This document shows positions 17,657 through 25,946 of a stretch of DNA of 48,151 bases, one piece after another. A program made the translations under genes and the position numbers. Within the stretch, counting starts at the first letter, position 1, and each line of letters opens with the position of its first letter. Under the pieces are notes generated by a model. The model was not told the DNA's origin. It made no database searches and was given only the letters and a program-made list of their open reading frames with translations. This stretch comes from Bifidobacterium criceti (GTDB lineage: Bacteria; Actinomycetota; Actinomycetes; Actinomycetales; Bifidobacteriaceae): assembly GCF_002286935.1 (NCBI RefSeq), contig NZ_MVOH01000009.1:1-48151 (forward strand). The letters are read 5' to 3'.

Positions 17657-18028
17657 TCACTGTGCGCGCAGGAACGCGCCATAGGGAACGAACATCGCCG
17701 CGAACCATACGAGATAGCCGATGACGGCGAACCACACAAGCGCCATGAGCACGGCGACGACGATGCCGGCGGCCGCGAGCGCCCTGCCGCACGCGCGGCC
17801 GTCCTTCGTCTGTACGAACGCGACAATCGAACATGCAAACCCCACAGGCGGCAGCAGGAATGCGCACACGAAGCCAACGACGGCGAAGACGTTCCACCGT
17901 TGCGGCGGCAGCGGCACGACGGTGGGGGATGGGACGGTCCCCGTGGCATCCGTGACGTGAACGGCGGTTGCGTTTGCGGGATGAACGTCATCATTCGTGG
18001 GACGGATGGGATCATCGATGCGCGTCAT
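17657..18028 (-). CDS. Small DUF4190-like membrane protein
   Basis: Predicted 123-residue protein with a hydrophilic Pro/Thr/Asp-rich N-terminus of about 45 residues and two hydrophobic segments (about 47-70 and 83-113). The pattern NVFAVVGFVCAFLLPPVGFACSIVAF followed by GRALAAAGIVVAVL resembles DUF4190-type proteins common in actinobacteria. No enzymatic motif is seen. ATG 18028 has AAGGAG about 11 nt upstream. It follows the VKOR gene by 50 nt on the same strand, so the two are probably co-transcribed. Confidence 0.7.
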   Translation of the reverse strand: MTRIDDPIRPTNDDVHPANATAVHVTDATGTVPSPTVVPLPPQRWNVFAVVGFVCAFLLPPVGFACSIVAFVQTKDGRACGRALAAAGIVVAVLMALVWFAVIGYLVWFAAMFVPYGAFLRAQ

Positions 18029-18078
18029 CGAACGGAACGCTCCTTGATTGGTGCACACGGCCTTGCGGACGGGTGCGG

Positions 18079-18777
18079 TCACATGAACAGGTACGCGCCA
18101 TCCTTGACAAGGATGAGCGTGATGAGCGCGACGATCCAGACGGCGTCGGCCATGAGGTCGAAATTGAGGCGGTAATAGGTGCGCAGCCCCTTCGCATGCG
18201 CCGGCAGCCCCTGGACGGTGACGGTCGCGTGGGACACGGCCATGAACTGGACCGTCGTCGCGAAGCACAGCACAAGGCACCATGGGCACAGCGCGTTGAT
18301 GACGAAAAGCGACTGCGACGTGAGCCAATACGAGTAGGCGAGCGCGGCGAGCGCGCCGAACCAAGTGCATGTGGCGAACCACCGTGCCATGCGCATCCTT
18401 GCGAGCCCGATGACGGCGATCGTGCAGAACACCGATTCGGCGGCGATGCCGAAGAACGCGTTCGGATAGCTCAGGCCCGCGAACTTGACGATCTCCGACT
18501 GCCATGAGTCGGCGACGGCGGAGCATGACAATACGGCGTTGACGTCACATGACAGCAGTTTGCCCGGCTCCCTCGCCATCTGCAATGTCTCCGCGGACAA
18601 TACGAACGAGACGATGAGCGCGAGGCCGGACGCGGCAAGCATGACGAGGTACAGCCATGTCGACGAGTGGCGCCAGCCGCGTGGCATGTCCGGCGCGTCG
18701 GTCCGTGCGGACGCGGCCGCCTTCGCGGATGTGTCCGGAGGCCCGGACTGGGTGTGCTCGTGCTGGACCGGTGCCAT
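18079..18777 (-). CDS. VKOR-family quinone-linked disulfide-forming oxidoreductase
   Basis: Predicted 232-residue membrane protein of the vitamin K epoxide reductase family, which in actinobacteria reoxidises DsbA-like proteins and passes electrons to quinones. The hydrophilic N-terminus (about 40 residues) is followed by four to five hydrophobic helices. The loop cysteine pair is in LLSCDVNAVLSCSAVADSW and the active-site CxxC is in NALCPWCLVLC. ATG 18777 is supported by AAGGAGG; an in-frame upstream start would add an Arg/His-rich tail without SD. No DsbA partner is encoded in this window. Confidence 0.88.
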   Translation of the reverse strand: MAPVQHEHTQSGPPDTSAKAAASARTDAPDMPRGWRHSSTWLYLVMLAASGLALIVSFVLSAETLQMAREPGKLLSCDVNAVLSCSAVADSWQSEIVKFAGLSYPNAFFGIAAESVFCTIAVIGLARMRMARWFATCTWFGALAALAYSYWLTSQSLFVINALCPWCLVLCFATTVQFMAVSHATVTVQGLPAHAKGLRTYYRLNFDLMADAVWIVALITLILVKDGAYLFM

Positions 18778-18940
18778 GGAAAGCCTCCTTGGACTGTGGG
18801 CTGGTTGGCGGGCATGCGTATCCCGATGACGTCGCGTCATCGGTGCCGCCGGGACAACAGTCTACAGAACGCGGCCGCCCGGGGCGAACCGGCGTTCGGT
18901 TTTTTACGTGCGTATGGCACGGATATGCGTGGTGAGCGTT

Positions 18941-18946
18941 TACGAT
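18941..18946 (+). promoter_or_regulatory. Putative -10 of a leaderless PHP-protein transcript
   Basis: TACGAT is followed by GGAAGCT (7 nt) and ATG 18954. No -35 is evident. Confidence 0.45.
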
Positions 18947-18953
18947 GGAAGCT

Positions 18954-19838
18954 ATGGCGAACGTAGCGATTCCTATGACACCTCCGACGAGCGGATGGGA
19001 CATGCACTGCCACACCGTGTTCTCCGACGGCACCGAGACGCCGCACGAGCTTGTGCGGCGCGCGAAGGCGATTGGCCTGCATGGTGTGGCGATAACCGAC
19101 CATGACACGACGGCCGGCTGGGAGCAGGCCGAGGAGGCGTCGGGCGCGATGGGGCTGCCGCTTGTGCGCGGCACCGAGATCACGGCGCAGGACGGCACTG
19201 TCTCCGTCCATATGCTCGCCTACCAGTACGATCCGCGCAACGGACGCATATGCGAACTGTTCCGTTCGACGCGCGCGGCGCGCCTTGAACGTGTCAAGAA
19301 GATGGTCGCGCTGCTGTCACGCGATTTCCCGATCGATTGGGATGATGTGCGTGCACAGGTCAAGGAGGGGGCGCGCACGACGATCGGACGCCCGCATATC
19401 GCCGACGCGCTCGTCGCGGCCGGTGTCTATCCGGACCGTTCCGCCGCGTTTGCCGACGCGGTCAGCTCGCACAGCAAGTATTACATTCCGACGCCATCAC
19501 CGAGCACGGCCGAGGTCGTGCGCGCCGTCGGCGAGGCGGGTGGCGTGAGCGTCGTCGCACACGCCGCCGACACGAGCCGCAACCGCGTGCTGTTGAGCGA
19601 CGGGCAGATTGCGCGTCTCGTCGACGAAGGCCTCGACGGGCTCGAAGTGTGGCACCGTGGCAACCCGCCCGAACAGCGCGCGCGTCTGCTCATGCTCGCC
19701 GAACGCTACAGGTTGCTCGTCACCGGCGGATCCGATTGGCATGGGCGTGGCAAGCCGAACGCGCTTGGGGAGTATGTCACCGATGACGCGACGGTCGCCG
19801 AGATCGTGCGGCGCGGTGCGATCCTATTGTGGCGGTGA
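18954..19838 (+). CDS. PHP-domain phosphoesterase (YciV/RNase AM-like)
   Basis: Predicted 294-residue metal-dependent phosphoesterase. PHP metal ligands are seen in order: DMHCHTVFSDGTETP (H-x-H), AITDHDT, GTEIT, GRPHIADAL, VVAHAAD and GGSDWHG. Family members act as 5'-3' exoribonucleases trimming rRNA 5' ends or as 3',5'-nucleotide bisphosphate phosphatases; which one applies here is not decidable by eye. The start ATG 18954 is chosen by the -10/7-nt pattern; ATG 18945 is in frame 9 nt upstream. Confidence 0.88.
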   Translation: MANVAIPMTPPTSGWDMHCHTVFSDGTETPHELVRRAKAIGLHGVAITDHDTTAGWEQAEEASGAMGLPLVRGTEITAQDGTVSVHMLAYQYDPRNGRICELFRSTRAARLERVKKMVALLSRDFPIDWDDVRAQVKEGARTTIGRPHIADALVAAGVYPDRSAAFADAVSSHSKYYIPTPSPSTAEVVRAVGEAGGVSVVAHAADTSRNRVLLSDGQIARLVDEGLDGLEVWHRGNPPEQRARLLMLAERYRLLVTGGSDWHGRGKPNALGEYVTDDATVAEIVRRGAILLWR

Positions 19839-19842
19839 ACCA

Positions 19843-19883
19843 ATACGGGGGTGCGCCATCCGATGGATGGCGCACCCCCGTAT
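19843..19883. terminator. Bidirectional terminator between convergent genes
   Basis: Perfect 19-bp inverted repeat 19843-19861 / 19865-19883 with a 3-nt loop, between the PHP gene and the convergent DUF3107 gene. Confidence 0.85.
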
Positions 19884-19903
19884 GCGTAGACCCCGGCCGT
19901 GGG

Positions 19904-20131
19904 TCAGCTGAGCGCGCCGAAACCGACGGCGTGGCGCGTCTCGGAGCCGATGATCGCGTAACCGAGCGCGTCGGCCGGTACGATGAAGCGGCGGCTCTTG
20001 TTGTCCATGAGGACGATCGGCGCATGCTGCGCAAGCGCCTGATCGATCGTGTTCTGGATCTGTTCCGCCGGCTCGTCCGAATTGAACGTGACCGGCCGCG
20101 TGACGTTCTGGATGCCGAGTTCGATTTCCAT
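19904..20131 (-). CDS. DUF3107 family protein
   Basis: Predicted 75-residue protein that begins MEIELGIQNVTRPVTFNSDE and ends with RRFIVPADALGYAIIGSE, the typical layout of the small actinobacterial DUF3107 family. The function is unknown. ATG 20131 follows AAGGAG with 8-9 nt spacing; an in-frame start 39 nt upstream lacks SD support. It is downstream of the APH-fold gene with a 121-nt gap and ends at a bidirectional terminator. Confidence 0.85.
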   Translation of the reverse strand: MEIELGIQNVTRPVTFNSDEPAEQIQNTIDQALAQHAPIVLMDNKSRRFIVPADALGYAIIGSETRHAVGFGALS

Positions 20132-20252
20132 ATGACTCTCCTTGTTGCCGTACGTATGCCCTCGCGGCACATGCCAAGGCCATATTCTATACGTCTTCTA
20201 TACGTCCGTCCCGTGCACGCTGCGCCATCGGCGTATGCGGCACGGGACGCGG

Positions 20253-21776
20253 TCAGCCCTGGGTGCGCGCGTCGGTCGTGGGAATCGATGCGGACCCCGT
20301 CGCCGGATGCGTCTGCGCCAGTCCCGCTTGCGCGTCACGCATCGCGCGCTCCTCGCGTTCCAGCAGCGGGATGAGCAGGGTCTGCGCGTCGGGGCCATTC
20401 GGCGCATCCGTGCCGTTCACGGCGGGTCGCGGTGTGCCGGTGGCCGCTTCGCCGGTCGTCTGCGCTTGGCCGGCTGTCTGCGCTTGGCCGGTCGTATCGG
20501 TCGTATACGCATCATGCGTCGCGTCGCTCACGCCGATGACGATCGTCTCACTCGAAGAGGCGACGATCTGGCGTGAGTTCGTATCGTCCGTGTCGACGAC
20601 GCCGATCGCGTCGATCGAACGCGAATTCGTACGGTCGTCGTCGACGGGACGTTCGTTCGTGATGTCGCGTTCATCGGTCGCGTCGAACACCGACGGCGCG
20701 GACGCCATCTGCGTGCTCGACGGCGTCGCCGTGCGGCGTTGGCGAGCCTCGTCCTCGCGCAGCAGCGTGTTCACGGTCACGGTGCTCGGGTTCGCGGCGG
20801 CCGCATGGTCGTATCCGCGTGTACGGTGCATCGTCACACCGAGCTGGTGGGCGAGATGGTCGACCTGCGCCTTGAACTGCATGATGCGCGCGTTGTCGCC
20901 CTGATTGAGCGCCTGAAGGAAATCGCCGACCTGCGCCATCTGCACCCACAGGTTCGCGCGTAGCATGATGAGATCGTCAAGACGGTTGCCGAGGATCCGG
21001 CCATACGCGGTGATGACGGCGTTGCGGTGCGTCTCGTCGAGTTTCGAGAAGATCCACGCGAGGTCACGCGCCGGATCGTTGATCTGCATCTCCTGCCAAT
21101 TCGTGATCGCCGTGATCGTCGATCCGGAGAAGATGAAATCACCATCGGCGTAGCCTCCGTGCACCGGGCACGTCATGAACGACCATAGGCCCTCCGTCTC
21201 AAGGATGCGCGTCCAGCTGTCGGTGATCTCGGACGGCACATGCCCCGCATGGCGCAGCCGTTTGATCCATGAAGTCAGCTGAGCGCGAATCTGGCCCGTC
21301 GTATATGCGGGATAACCGGATTCGGTGAGGAACGTCGGACGCAGACGGTGGACGGCGCCAATCGCCGTGCCGACCGATGCGCAATCGTCGAGCGTGAGCA
21401 GCTCAAGCGAACGCGAGACGCCTTCGGGATGCACGGTCACGAGCACGGCAGCGCGTTCGGCATCATCACCGCCCGGCTCATAGGCGACGACGCGGTCGGT
21501 CGCGAACCCGAGGCCGGCGAGCTCACGGGATCGGCCGACGACCTGCGCGGCGCGCGTGCGTCCCGCGAGCCGCTTCTTGCCGCGTGGCTCGTTCGTGGCA
21601 TAGACGTTGTAGAACTGGCCGCGCAGATCCTGCACGACGGCCTGGTCGATGCCGGCGTCCGCATCGGTGTCGTTCTCCTGCTCGCTTGCACGTACGCCGA
21701 CGACGGCCCCGTCCGGCATCGCCGCCGAGGCGAGGGCCGCCAACATCAGATTGCTTCGTTCACTCACAGAGGCCAT
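20253..21776 (-). CDS. Aminoglycoside phosphotransferase (APH)-fold protein, probable pseudokinase
   Basis: Predicted 507-residue protein. Residues about 50-300 follow the APH/choline-kinase fold. The C-lobe segment CPVHGGYADGDFIF...ITAITNW...DPARDLAW aligns with the family pattern HGDxxxxN...xDW...DPxxDLA. Catalytic positions are changed: the HxD Asp is Gly208, the following Asn is Asp213 and the metal-binding Asp is Asn226. Phosphotransfer is therefore unlikely, although the fold and a binding role may persist. The C-terminal 170 residues are Thr/Gln/Asp-rich, low-complexity and probably disordered. The start ATG 21776 has only a weak GGAA upstream. It is divergent from the UvrD-like helicase gene. 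Confidence 0.75.
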   Translation of the reverse strand: MASVSERSNLMLAALASAAMPDGAVVGVRASEQENDTDADAGIDQAVVQDLRGQFYNVYATNEPRGKKRLAGRTRAAQVVGRSRELAGLGFATDRVVAYEPGGDDAERAAVLVTVHPEGVSRSLELLTLDDCASVGTAIGAVHRLRPTFLTESGYPAYTTGQIRAQLTSWIKRLRHAGHVPSEITDSWTRILETEGLWSFMTCPVHGGYADGDFIFSGSTITAITNWQEMQINDPARDLAWIFSKLDETHRNAVITAYGRILGNRLDDLIMLRANLWVQMAQVGDFLQALNQGDNARIMQFKAQVDHLAHQLGVTMHRTRGYDHAAAANPSTVTVNTLLREDEARQRRTATPSSTQMASAPSVFDATDERDITNERPVDDDRTNSRSIDAIGVVDTDDTNSRQIVASSSETIVIGVSDATHDAYTTDTTGQAQTAGQAQTTGEAATGTPRPAVNGTDAPNGPDAQTLLIPLLEREERAMRDAQAGLAQTHPATGSASIPTTDARTQG

Positions 21777-21865
21777 TTTTCCATGCGGAGCGTACAAGCC
21801 GCCGCACAAACGCACGCATTCCAACGGATACGGGACCATCACCCCGCATGCGCATCCGGGCGTGG

Positions 21866-21871
21866 CACAAT
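21866..21871 (+). promoter_or_regulatory. Putative -10 of a leaderless helicase transcript
   Basis: CACAAT is followed by GGTCGGC (7 nt) and ATG 21879. The first base departs from the TANNNT pattern of the other sites, so support is weaker. Confidence 0.35.
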
Positions 21872-21878
21872 GGTCGGC

Positions 21879-23372
21879 ATGGAGTCATCAGCGGACACGA
21901 TCCTCGACGGGCTCGACGACGCGCAGCGGCTCGCCGCGACGAGCGTCGACGGCCCCGTGCGCATCATCGCATGTGCCGGCGCGGGCAAGACACGCACGAT
22001 CACGCGTCGCATCGCCTACGCATGCGCGAACGGCGCATGGCATCCGGGCGCCGCGCTCGCCGTGACGTTCTCGGTCAAGGCCGCGAACGAGATGCGTGGG
22101 CGGCTCACGGCGCTCGGCGTCGCCGACGGCGTGCATGTCGCGACGTTCCATTCGGCAGCGCTCGCGCAATTGCGCGACGTGTGGAACGAACTGTGCGAAG
22201 GCCCGTTCCCGCAACTCATCGAACACAAGACCGACGTCGTCTCGCAGGCGCTTGTGCGCGCACTCAACCACGAACCCGAACGCCGCGTCGCACTCGACGT
22301 CGAACATGAGATCGACTGGTGCAAGGTCTCGCTCATAGCCCCCGACGACTATGCGCGCGTGTGCGCGGCGACGCACCGCGAACCTCCCGCGCAGCTCGAC
22401 GTGAACCGTTTCGCCGACGTCTACCGGCAGTATGAACTCGAGAAGACGGCGCGTCTGCAGATCGACTTCAACGACATCCTGCTCATGTGCGCGCATGTGC
22501 TCGACGCGTTCCCCGACGCCGCCGCCCATATCCGCGAACGCATCGGCTGGCTCACCGTCGACGAATACCAGGACGTCTCGCCGTTGCAGCACCGGTTGCT
22601 GCGCGGATGGCTCGGGGACAACCGCAACATATGCGTCGTCGGGGACCCGGCGCAGACGATCTATTCGTTCGCGGGCGCGACAAGCTACTATCTTGACACG
22701 TTCGCGGACGAGTTCGCGCCCGTCGCCGCGAACGTCGAACTCAACCGCGACTACCGTTCGACACCACCCGTCGTCTCGTTCGCGAACCGTGTGCTCGCGC
22801 GTTCGCCCGAACGCGACGGCTATCTGCGCCTGCAGGCCGTGAAGACGGGAGGCCCGCGTGTGACGAGCCGGATCTACGAGACGGACGCCGAGGAGGCGTA
22901 CGCCGTCGCGGCGGCCATCCAGCGGATCGTCGCGAACGGCGGGCGGGCGGCCGATTGCGCGGTGCTCACGCGCATCAACGGGCAGCAGGCCGCGTTCGTA
23001 CGCGCCTTGCGCGAGCGCGGCATCCCCTATCAGGTGCGCCGCGACGCCGGATGGCAGCAGTCGGCGGTCGTCGACATGGCATCGGGCGACGCGTCGGCGA
23101 TCACCGACGAGCAGGGGGCGTTGAGCGGCCGTGTGACGGTCAGCACGATCCATGCGGCGAAGGGCCTCGAATTCCCGACCGTGTTCCTTGTCGGCCTGTC
23201 CGACGGGCTCATGCCGTTCCATGCCTCCGACGACCCGACGACGCTCGAGGAGGAGCGGCGTGTGCTGTATGTGGGGGTGACGCGCGCCGAGGAGGCGCTC
23301 CACTTGTCCTATGCGCGCTGCATGAACGAACGAAGCGGCTTCGTCAGGGACGTAAGCCGCTTCCTTCGTTGA
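21879..23372 (+). CDS. Short UvrD/PcrA-like superfamily I DNA helicase
   Basis: Predicted 497-residue SF1A 3'-5' helicase. Motifs in order: Q motif LDDAQRLAAT (12-21), Walker A ACAGAGKT (31-38), Ia AVTFSVKAANEMRGRL (61-76), II TVDEYQD (226-232), III VVGDPAQTIYSFAGA (253-267), IV LNRDYRST (288-295), V STIHAAKGLEF (422-432) and VI RRVLYVGVTRAEEA (460-473). All catalytic motifs are intact. Only about 35 residues separate IPYQVRRD from motif V, where UvrD/PcrA normally carry the 2B subdomain of more than 100 residues, and there is no HRDC or RQC tail. An actinobacterial UvrD2 origin is plausible. ATG 21879 is chosen by the -10 spacing; ATG 21870 is in frame. Confidence 0.9.
   Translation: MESSADTILDGLDDAQRLAATSVDGPVRIIACAGAGKTRTITRRIAYACANGAWHPGAALAVTFSVKAANEMRGRLTALGVADGVHVATFHSAALAQLRDVWNELCEGPFPQLIEHKTDVVSQALVRALNHEPERRVALDVEHEIDWCKVSLIAPDDYARVCAATHREPPAQLDVNRFADVYRQYELEKTARLQIDFNDILLMCAHVLDAFPDAAAHIRERIGWLTVDEYQDVSPLQHRLLRGWLGDNRNICVVGDPAQTIYSFAGATSYYLDTFADEFAPVAANVELNRDYRSTPPVVSFANRVLARSPERDGYLRLQAVKTGGPRVTSRIYETDAEEAYAVAAAIQRIVANGGRAADCAVLTRINGQQAAFVRALRERGIPYQVRRDAGWQQSAVVDMASGDASAITDEQGALSGRVTVSTIHAAKGLEFPTVFLVGLSDGLMPFHASDDPTTLEEERRVLYVGVTRAEEALHLSYARCMNERSGFVRDVSRFLR
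23329..23370. terminator. Hairpin overlapping the helicase stop codon
   Basis: GCGGCTT (23335-23341) pairs with AAGCCGC (23354-23360), and AACGAA (23329-23334) with TTCGTT (23365-23370) across a 4-nt bulge. It lies at the junction of two convergent genes whose stop codons are 2 nt apart, so it may serve as terminator for both. Confidence 0.45.
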
Positions 23373-23374
23373 CG

Positions 23375-24922
23375 CTACTGTTCGTCGTCGGGGCGATCCG
23401 GGGTGTCCGGGACATCCGGGACATCCGGGACATCCGGAGTGTCCTTGGCGTCCGGTGCCGTGCCGCCGTCGGGCTGGGCGCCGTCCGTGCCATCGGCGCC
23501 TGTCTCGCCGCCTGTGTCCGCATCGTCGTCGAGCAGTTTGCTCAGTTCGGCGTCCCAGTCGATGTGTTCGCGTTGCGGCTTCGCGGCCTGTGCGTCGTCG
23601 TCGTGTTCGTCGGGAAGCGCCGGCAGCAGATCCGGATGCCCCCACATCGCGTCGCGCGCCTCGATGCCCTGTTCGGCTGTGATATGTTCCCACAGTTGCG
23701 CGGCCTCGCGTGTGCGCTTCGGACGCAACTGCAGGCCGAGCAGGTTCTCGAACGTGAGTTCGGCGGGGCCCCCGACGGCCCGTTCGCGGCGCATCATCTC
23801 GCGTAGTTGTTCGAGATGCGGCAGATGCGCCATGCCCGCTCGCCATGTGACGCATTCGACCCATCCTTCGACGAGCGCGAGGATCGTCTCGATCGAATGC
23901 ATCGTCTCCTTCTGTTCGTCGGTCGTCGTCAGGCCGACGTTCGACAGGTTGACGGCGCCCGAAAGCGACTCGGGGTCGAACGACGACGCGCCACGCAGCT
24001 GTTCCTCCATCGCGTCGAGGTCGATCGTGATGCCGCGCGCGTATTTGCCGATGAGCGCGGTGAAGCGCGGCATGAGCCACGGCACCGTCACATAGAGGCG
24101 CGCATAGGCTTGTTCGCGCAGCGCGATGAACTCGGTGACCTCACTGGCGTCGATCTCAAGCGATTGTGCATATTCGTCGACGTTCTGCATGATCAGGCCT
24201 CCGGCGGGGTTCTTGAGCAATTCGATGCCCTGGTCGTAGCTGCCGCGCACTTCCTTCGACATCGCGCCGGCGGCTTGTCCGAGCTGCATCGCGTATGACG
24301 TGTTGGCGAAGAGCTTCATGAGCTGGCGCGGGTCCTTCATGCCTTCGGGGATCGGAATCGGCACCGGACCGGCGAACATGCCGGTGATCTCGCCGTCGAA
24401 CGCGTCGCCGAGGCGTTCGGATATGACCGCGCTGAGCGCTTCGTTCATCGAGGACGCGACCGGTGCGGCGAACTGCGCCCACTGGTCGATCGTGCCTTCG
24501 ACCCAGGCGGCGCGTGTGAGCGCCTCGGCTTTCTCAGTGACCGGATTGAAATCGGTCGCCGTGTCAAGCCACAGGTTGACCTCGCTCATCGCGCGGCGCA
24601 TCGCGTTGCCTTCCTCGGCCGTGACGGAGCGTTCGCTTTCGGCGTCGTTCGCCTGCTGGAGCGCGATCGATTTCGCGAGTTTGACGTTGATCGGCCCCTC
24701 TTCGATCGTCTGCTGCATCTCACCGAAGGAATTGAGGCCGCCGCCGGCGAACGCCTGCATCATGCCACGGATCTGCGACGGGTCGGGCAGATCCTCCGGG
24801 CTCTGGCTCATCAGCTGCTCGCGGATCTGCTCGGGCAGTGCCTCGACCTGCTTCCATGCCATCTCGCCCTGGACGGGGCCGAAGCAGTCGATGAACCATT
24901 GGTGCAATGTGTGCTCATCCAT
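23375..24922 (-). CDS. DUF2342/COG5282-family zinc-metalloprotease-like protein
   Basis: Predicted 515-residue protein of the actinobacterial COG5282/DUF2342 group, often named zinc-dependent metalloprotease or uncharacterised hydrolase. Signature segments are LALVEGWVECVTWRAG, GGPAELTFENLLGLQLRPKR and ARDAMWGHPDLLPALPDEHD. No HExxH is visible, so peptidase activity should not be assumed. The last 60 residues are acidic and low-complexity, ending in repeated Pro-Asp-Val triplets. ATG 24922 is preceded by AGAGGG. It is convergent with the helicase and divergent from the Lon-like protease gene. Confidence 0.82.
   Translation of the reverse strand: MDEHTLHQWFIDCFGPVQGEMAWKQVEALPEQIREQLMSQSPEDLPDPSQIRGMMQAFAGGGLNSFGEMQQTIEEGPINVKLAKSIALQQANDAESERSVTAEEGNAMRRAMSEVNLWLDTATDFNPVTEKAEALTRAAWVEGTIDQWAQFAAPVASSMNEALSAVISERLGDAFDGEITGMFAGPVPIPIPEGMKDPRQLMKLFANTSYAMQLGQAAGAMSKEVRGSYDQGIELLKNPAGGLIMQNVDEYAQSLEIDASEVTEFIALREQAYARLYVTVPWLMPRFTALIGKYARGITIDLDAMEEQLRGASSFDPESLSGAVNLSNVGLTTTDEQKETMHSIETILALVEGWVECVTWRAGMAHLPHLEQLREMMRRERAVGGPAELTFENLLGLQLRPKRTREAAQLWEHITAEQGIEARDAMWGHPDLLPALPDEHDDDAQAAKPQREHIDWDAELSKLLDDDADTGGETGADGTDGAQPDGGTAPDAKDTPDVPDVPDVPDTPDRPDDEQ
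23412..23438 (-). repeat. 9-bp tandem repeat encoding a PDV tail
   Basis: The unit ACATCCGGG (plus-strand reading) is repeated three times, the last copy with one change. On the minus strand it encodes Pro-Asp-Val triplets at the C-terminus of the DUF2342 protein, flanked by degenerate PDT and PDR copies. The unit length is a multiple of three, so copy-number change would keep the frame. Confidence 0.85.
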
Positions 24923-25014
24923 CGTGGAATCCCTCTGTCTTGATCGTTCGTTGCGGTTCCTGGTGTGCTATCTGTCTCAATACGCAACACGCCGAAATAA
25001 TTCCACCGCGCCCA

Positions 25015-25020
25015 TAGTAT
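25015..25020 (+). promoter_or_regulatory. Putative -10 of a leaderless Lon-like protease transcript
   Basis: TAGTAT is followed by GGGGGGT (7 nt) and ATG 25028. The G-run abuts the start codon too closely to be a usual SD. Confidence 0.5.
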
Positions 25021-25027
25021 GGGGGGT

Positions 25028-25885
25028 ATGTCCGCATTGAACAGCAACGGCACCACGAAGCGCGGCGGAATGTTCCGCCGCCTCGCCGCACGCTACTCGT
25101 CACGCCCCCTTGGCTTCTTCACGGGGCTCCTCGCCGTTATGCTCGGCATCGTCATCCTCGTGCTGCCGAGCCCATATGTCGTCGAGACGCCCGGTCCCAC
25201 GCAGAACGTGCTCGGTGCAAGCGGCGGTAGGAAGGTCATCGATGTGCAAGGCGTCAAGACCTATGACGACACCGGCAGGTTGCTGCTTGTGACCGTCAAC
25301 GCCGCCGGCGTGCCGGGCTACCCGGTCTCGAACGCCGAGGCGCTCTGGGGCTGGGCCGACCCGCATATGCTCGTCATGCCGCAGGAGGCCGTGTTCCCGC
25401 CCGGACAGACGAGCGAAGCATACGAACAGGAATCGAAACACGAGATGACGTCGTCACAGGGCGCGGCGATCACCGCGGGGCTCGACTATGCGGCGAAGCT
25501 CGGCGTCGACGTCGACGGCGCGCATGTCACGATGCATGTCGACGACATCGGCGGCCCCTCGGCGGGCATGATGTACGCGCTCGGCCTCGTCGACATGCTC
25601 ACCCCGCGGCATGAGGCGGCCAAAGTGACGATCGCCGGGACCGGCACGATCGATGACGAAGGCAAGGTCGGCGAGATCGGCGGCATCGGCCTGAAGATGC
25701 TCGGGGCGAAACGCGACGGCGCGACCTGGTTCCTCGCGCCGTCGGCGAATTGCGCGGATGTCGCCGGGCACGTCCCCGAAGGCCTGCGCGATGTCAAGGT
25801 CTCGACGCTCGGGGACGCGTACCGTGCGCTCGTCGCGATAGGCGAAGGCAAGGGCGCGGACCTGCCGCACTGCACGGCCGGTTGA
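25028..25885 (+). CDS. Membrane-anchored PDZ/Lon-like serine protease (YlbL family)
   Basis: Predicted 285-residue protein with one N-terminal membrane helix (about residues 30-48) and an extracytoplasmic S16 (Lon-like) domain. The Ser-Lys dyad is visible: Ser in DDIGGPSAGMMYALGL and Lys in GKVGEIGGIGLKMLGA. The middle part contains TSSQGAAITAGLDYA, as in the YlbL group, but a PDZ domain between anchor and protease is short or absent: the protein is shorter than the 340-350 residues usual for that family. The start ATG 25028 is chosen by the -10/7-nt pattern; ATG 25019 is in frame. Confidence 0.85.
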   Translation: MSALNSNGTTKRGGMFRRLAARYSSRPLGFFTGLLAVMLGIVILVLPSPYVVETPGPTQNVLGASGGRKVIDVQGVKTYDDTGRLLLVTVNAAGVPGYPVSNAEALWGWADPHMLVMPQEAVFPPGQTSEAYEQESKHEMTSSQGAAITAGLDYAAKLGVDVDGAHVTMHVDDIGGPSAGMMYALGLVDMLTPRHEAAKVTIAGTGTIDDEGKVGEIGGIGLKMLGAKRDGATWFLAPSANCADVAGHVPEGLRDVKVSTLGDAYRALVAIGEGKGADLPHCTAG

Positions 25886-25933
25886 GCATGAGCCGCAGGG
25901 TGACCGCGATACGACCGTGTTCGACGGTGTTGC

Positions 25934-25939
25934 TATATT
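25934..25939 (+). promoter_or_regulatory. Putative -10 of a leaderless DUF3052 transcript
   Basis: TATATT is followed by GGCGGAC (7 nt) and GTG 25947, the proposed start codon. This site argues for the GTG over an upstream ATG whose codon precedes the -10 element. Confidence 0.6.
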
Positions 25940-25946
25940 GGCGGAC

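Noticed and set aside
18885..18905. Small hairpin followed by TTTTTT on the plus strand
   Set aside because: It looks like a terminator, but no plus-strand gene ends upstream; it lies in the 5' region of the minus-strand VKOR gene. Left unassigned.
20253..21776. Annotation of the APH-fold protein as an antibiotic-resistance kinase
   Set aside because: The catalytic Asp, Asn and metal-binding Asp positions are all substituted, so resistance by phosphorylation is not supported.
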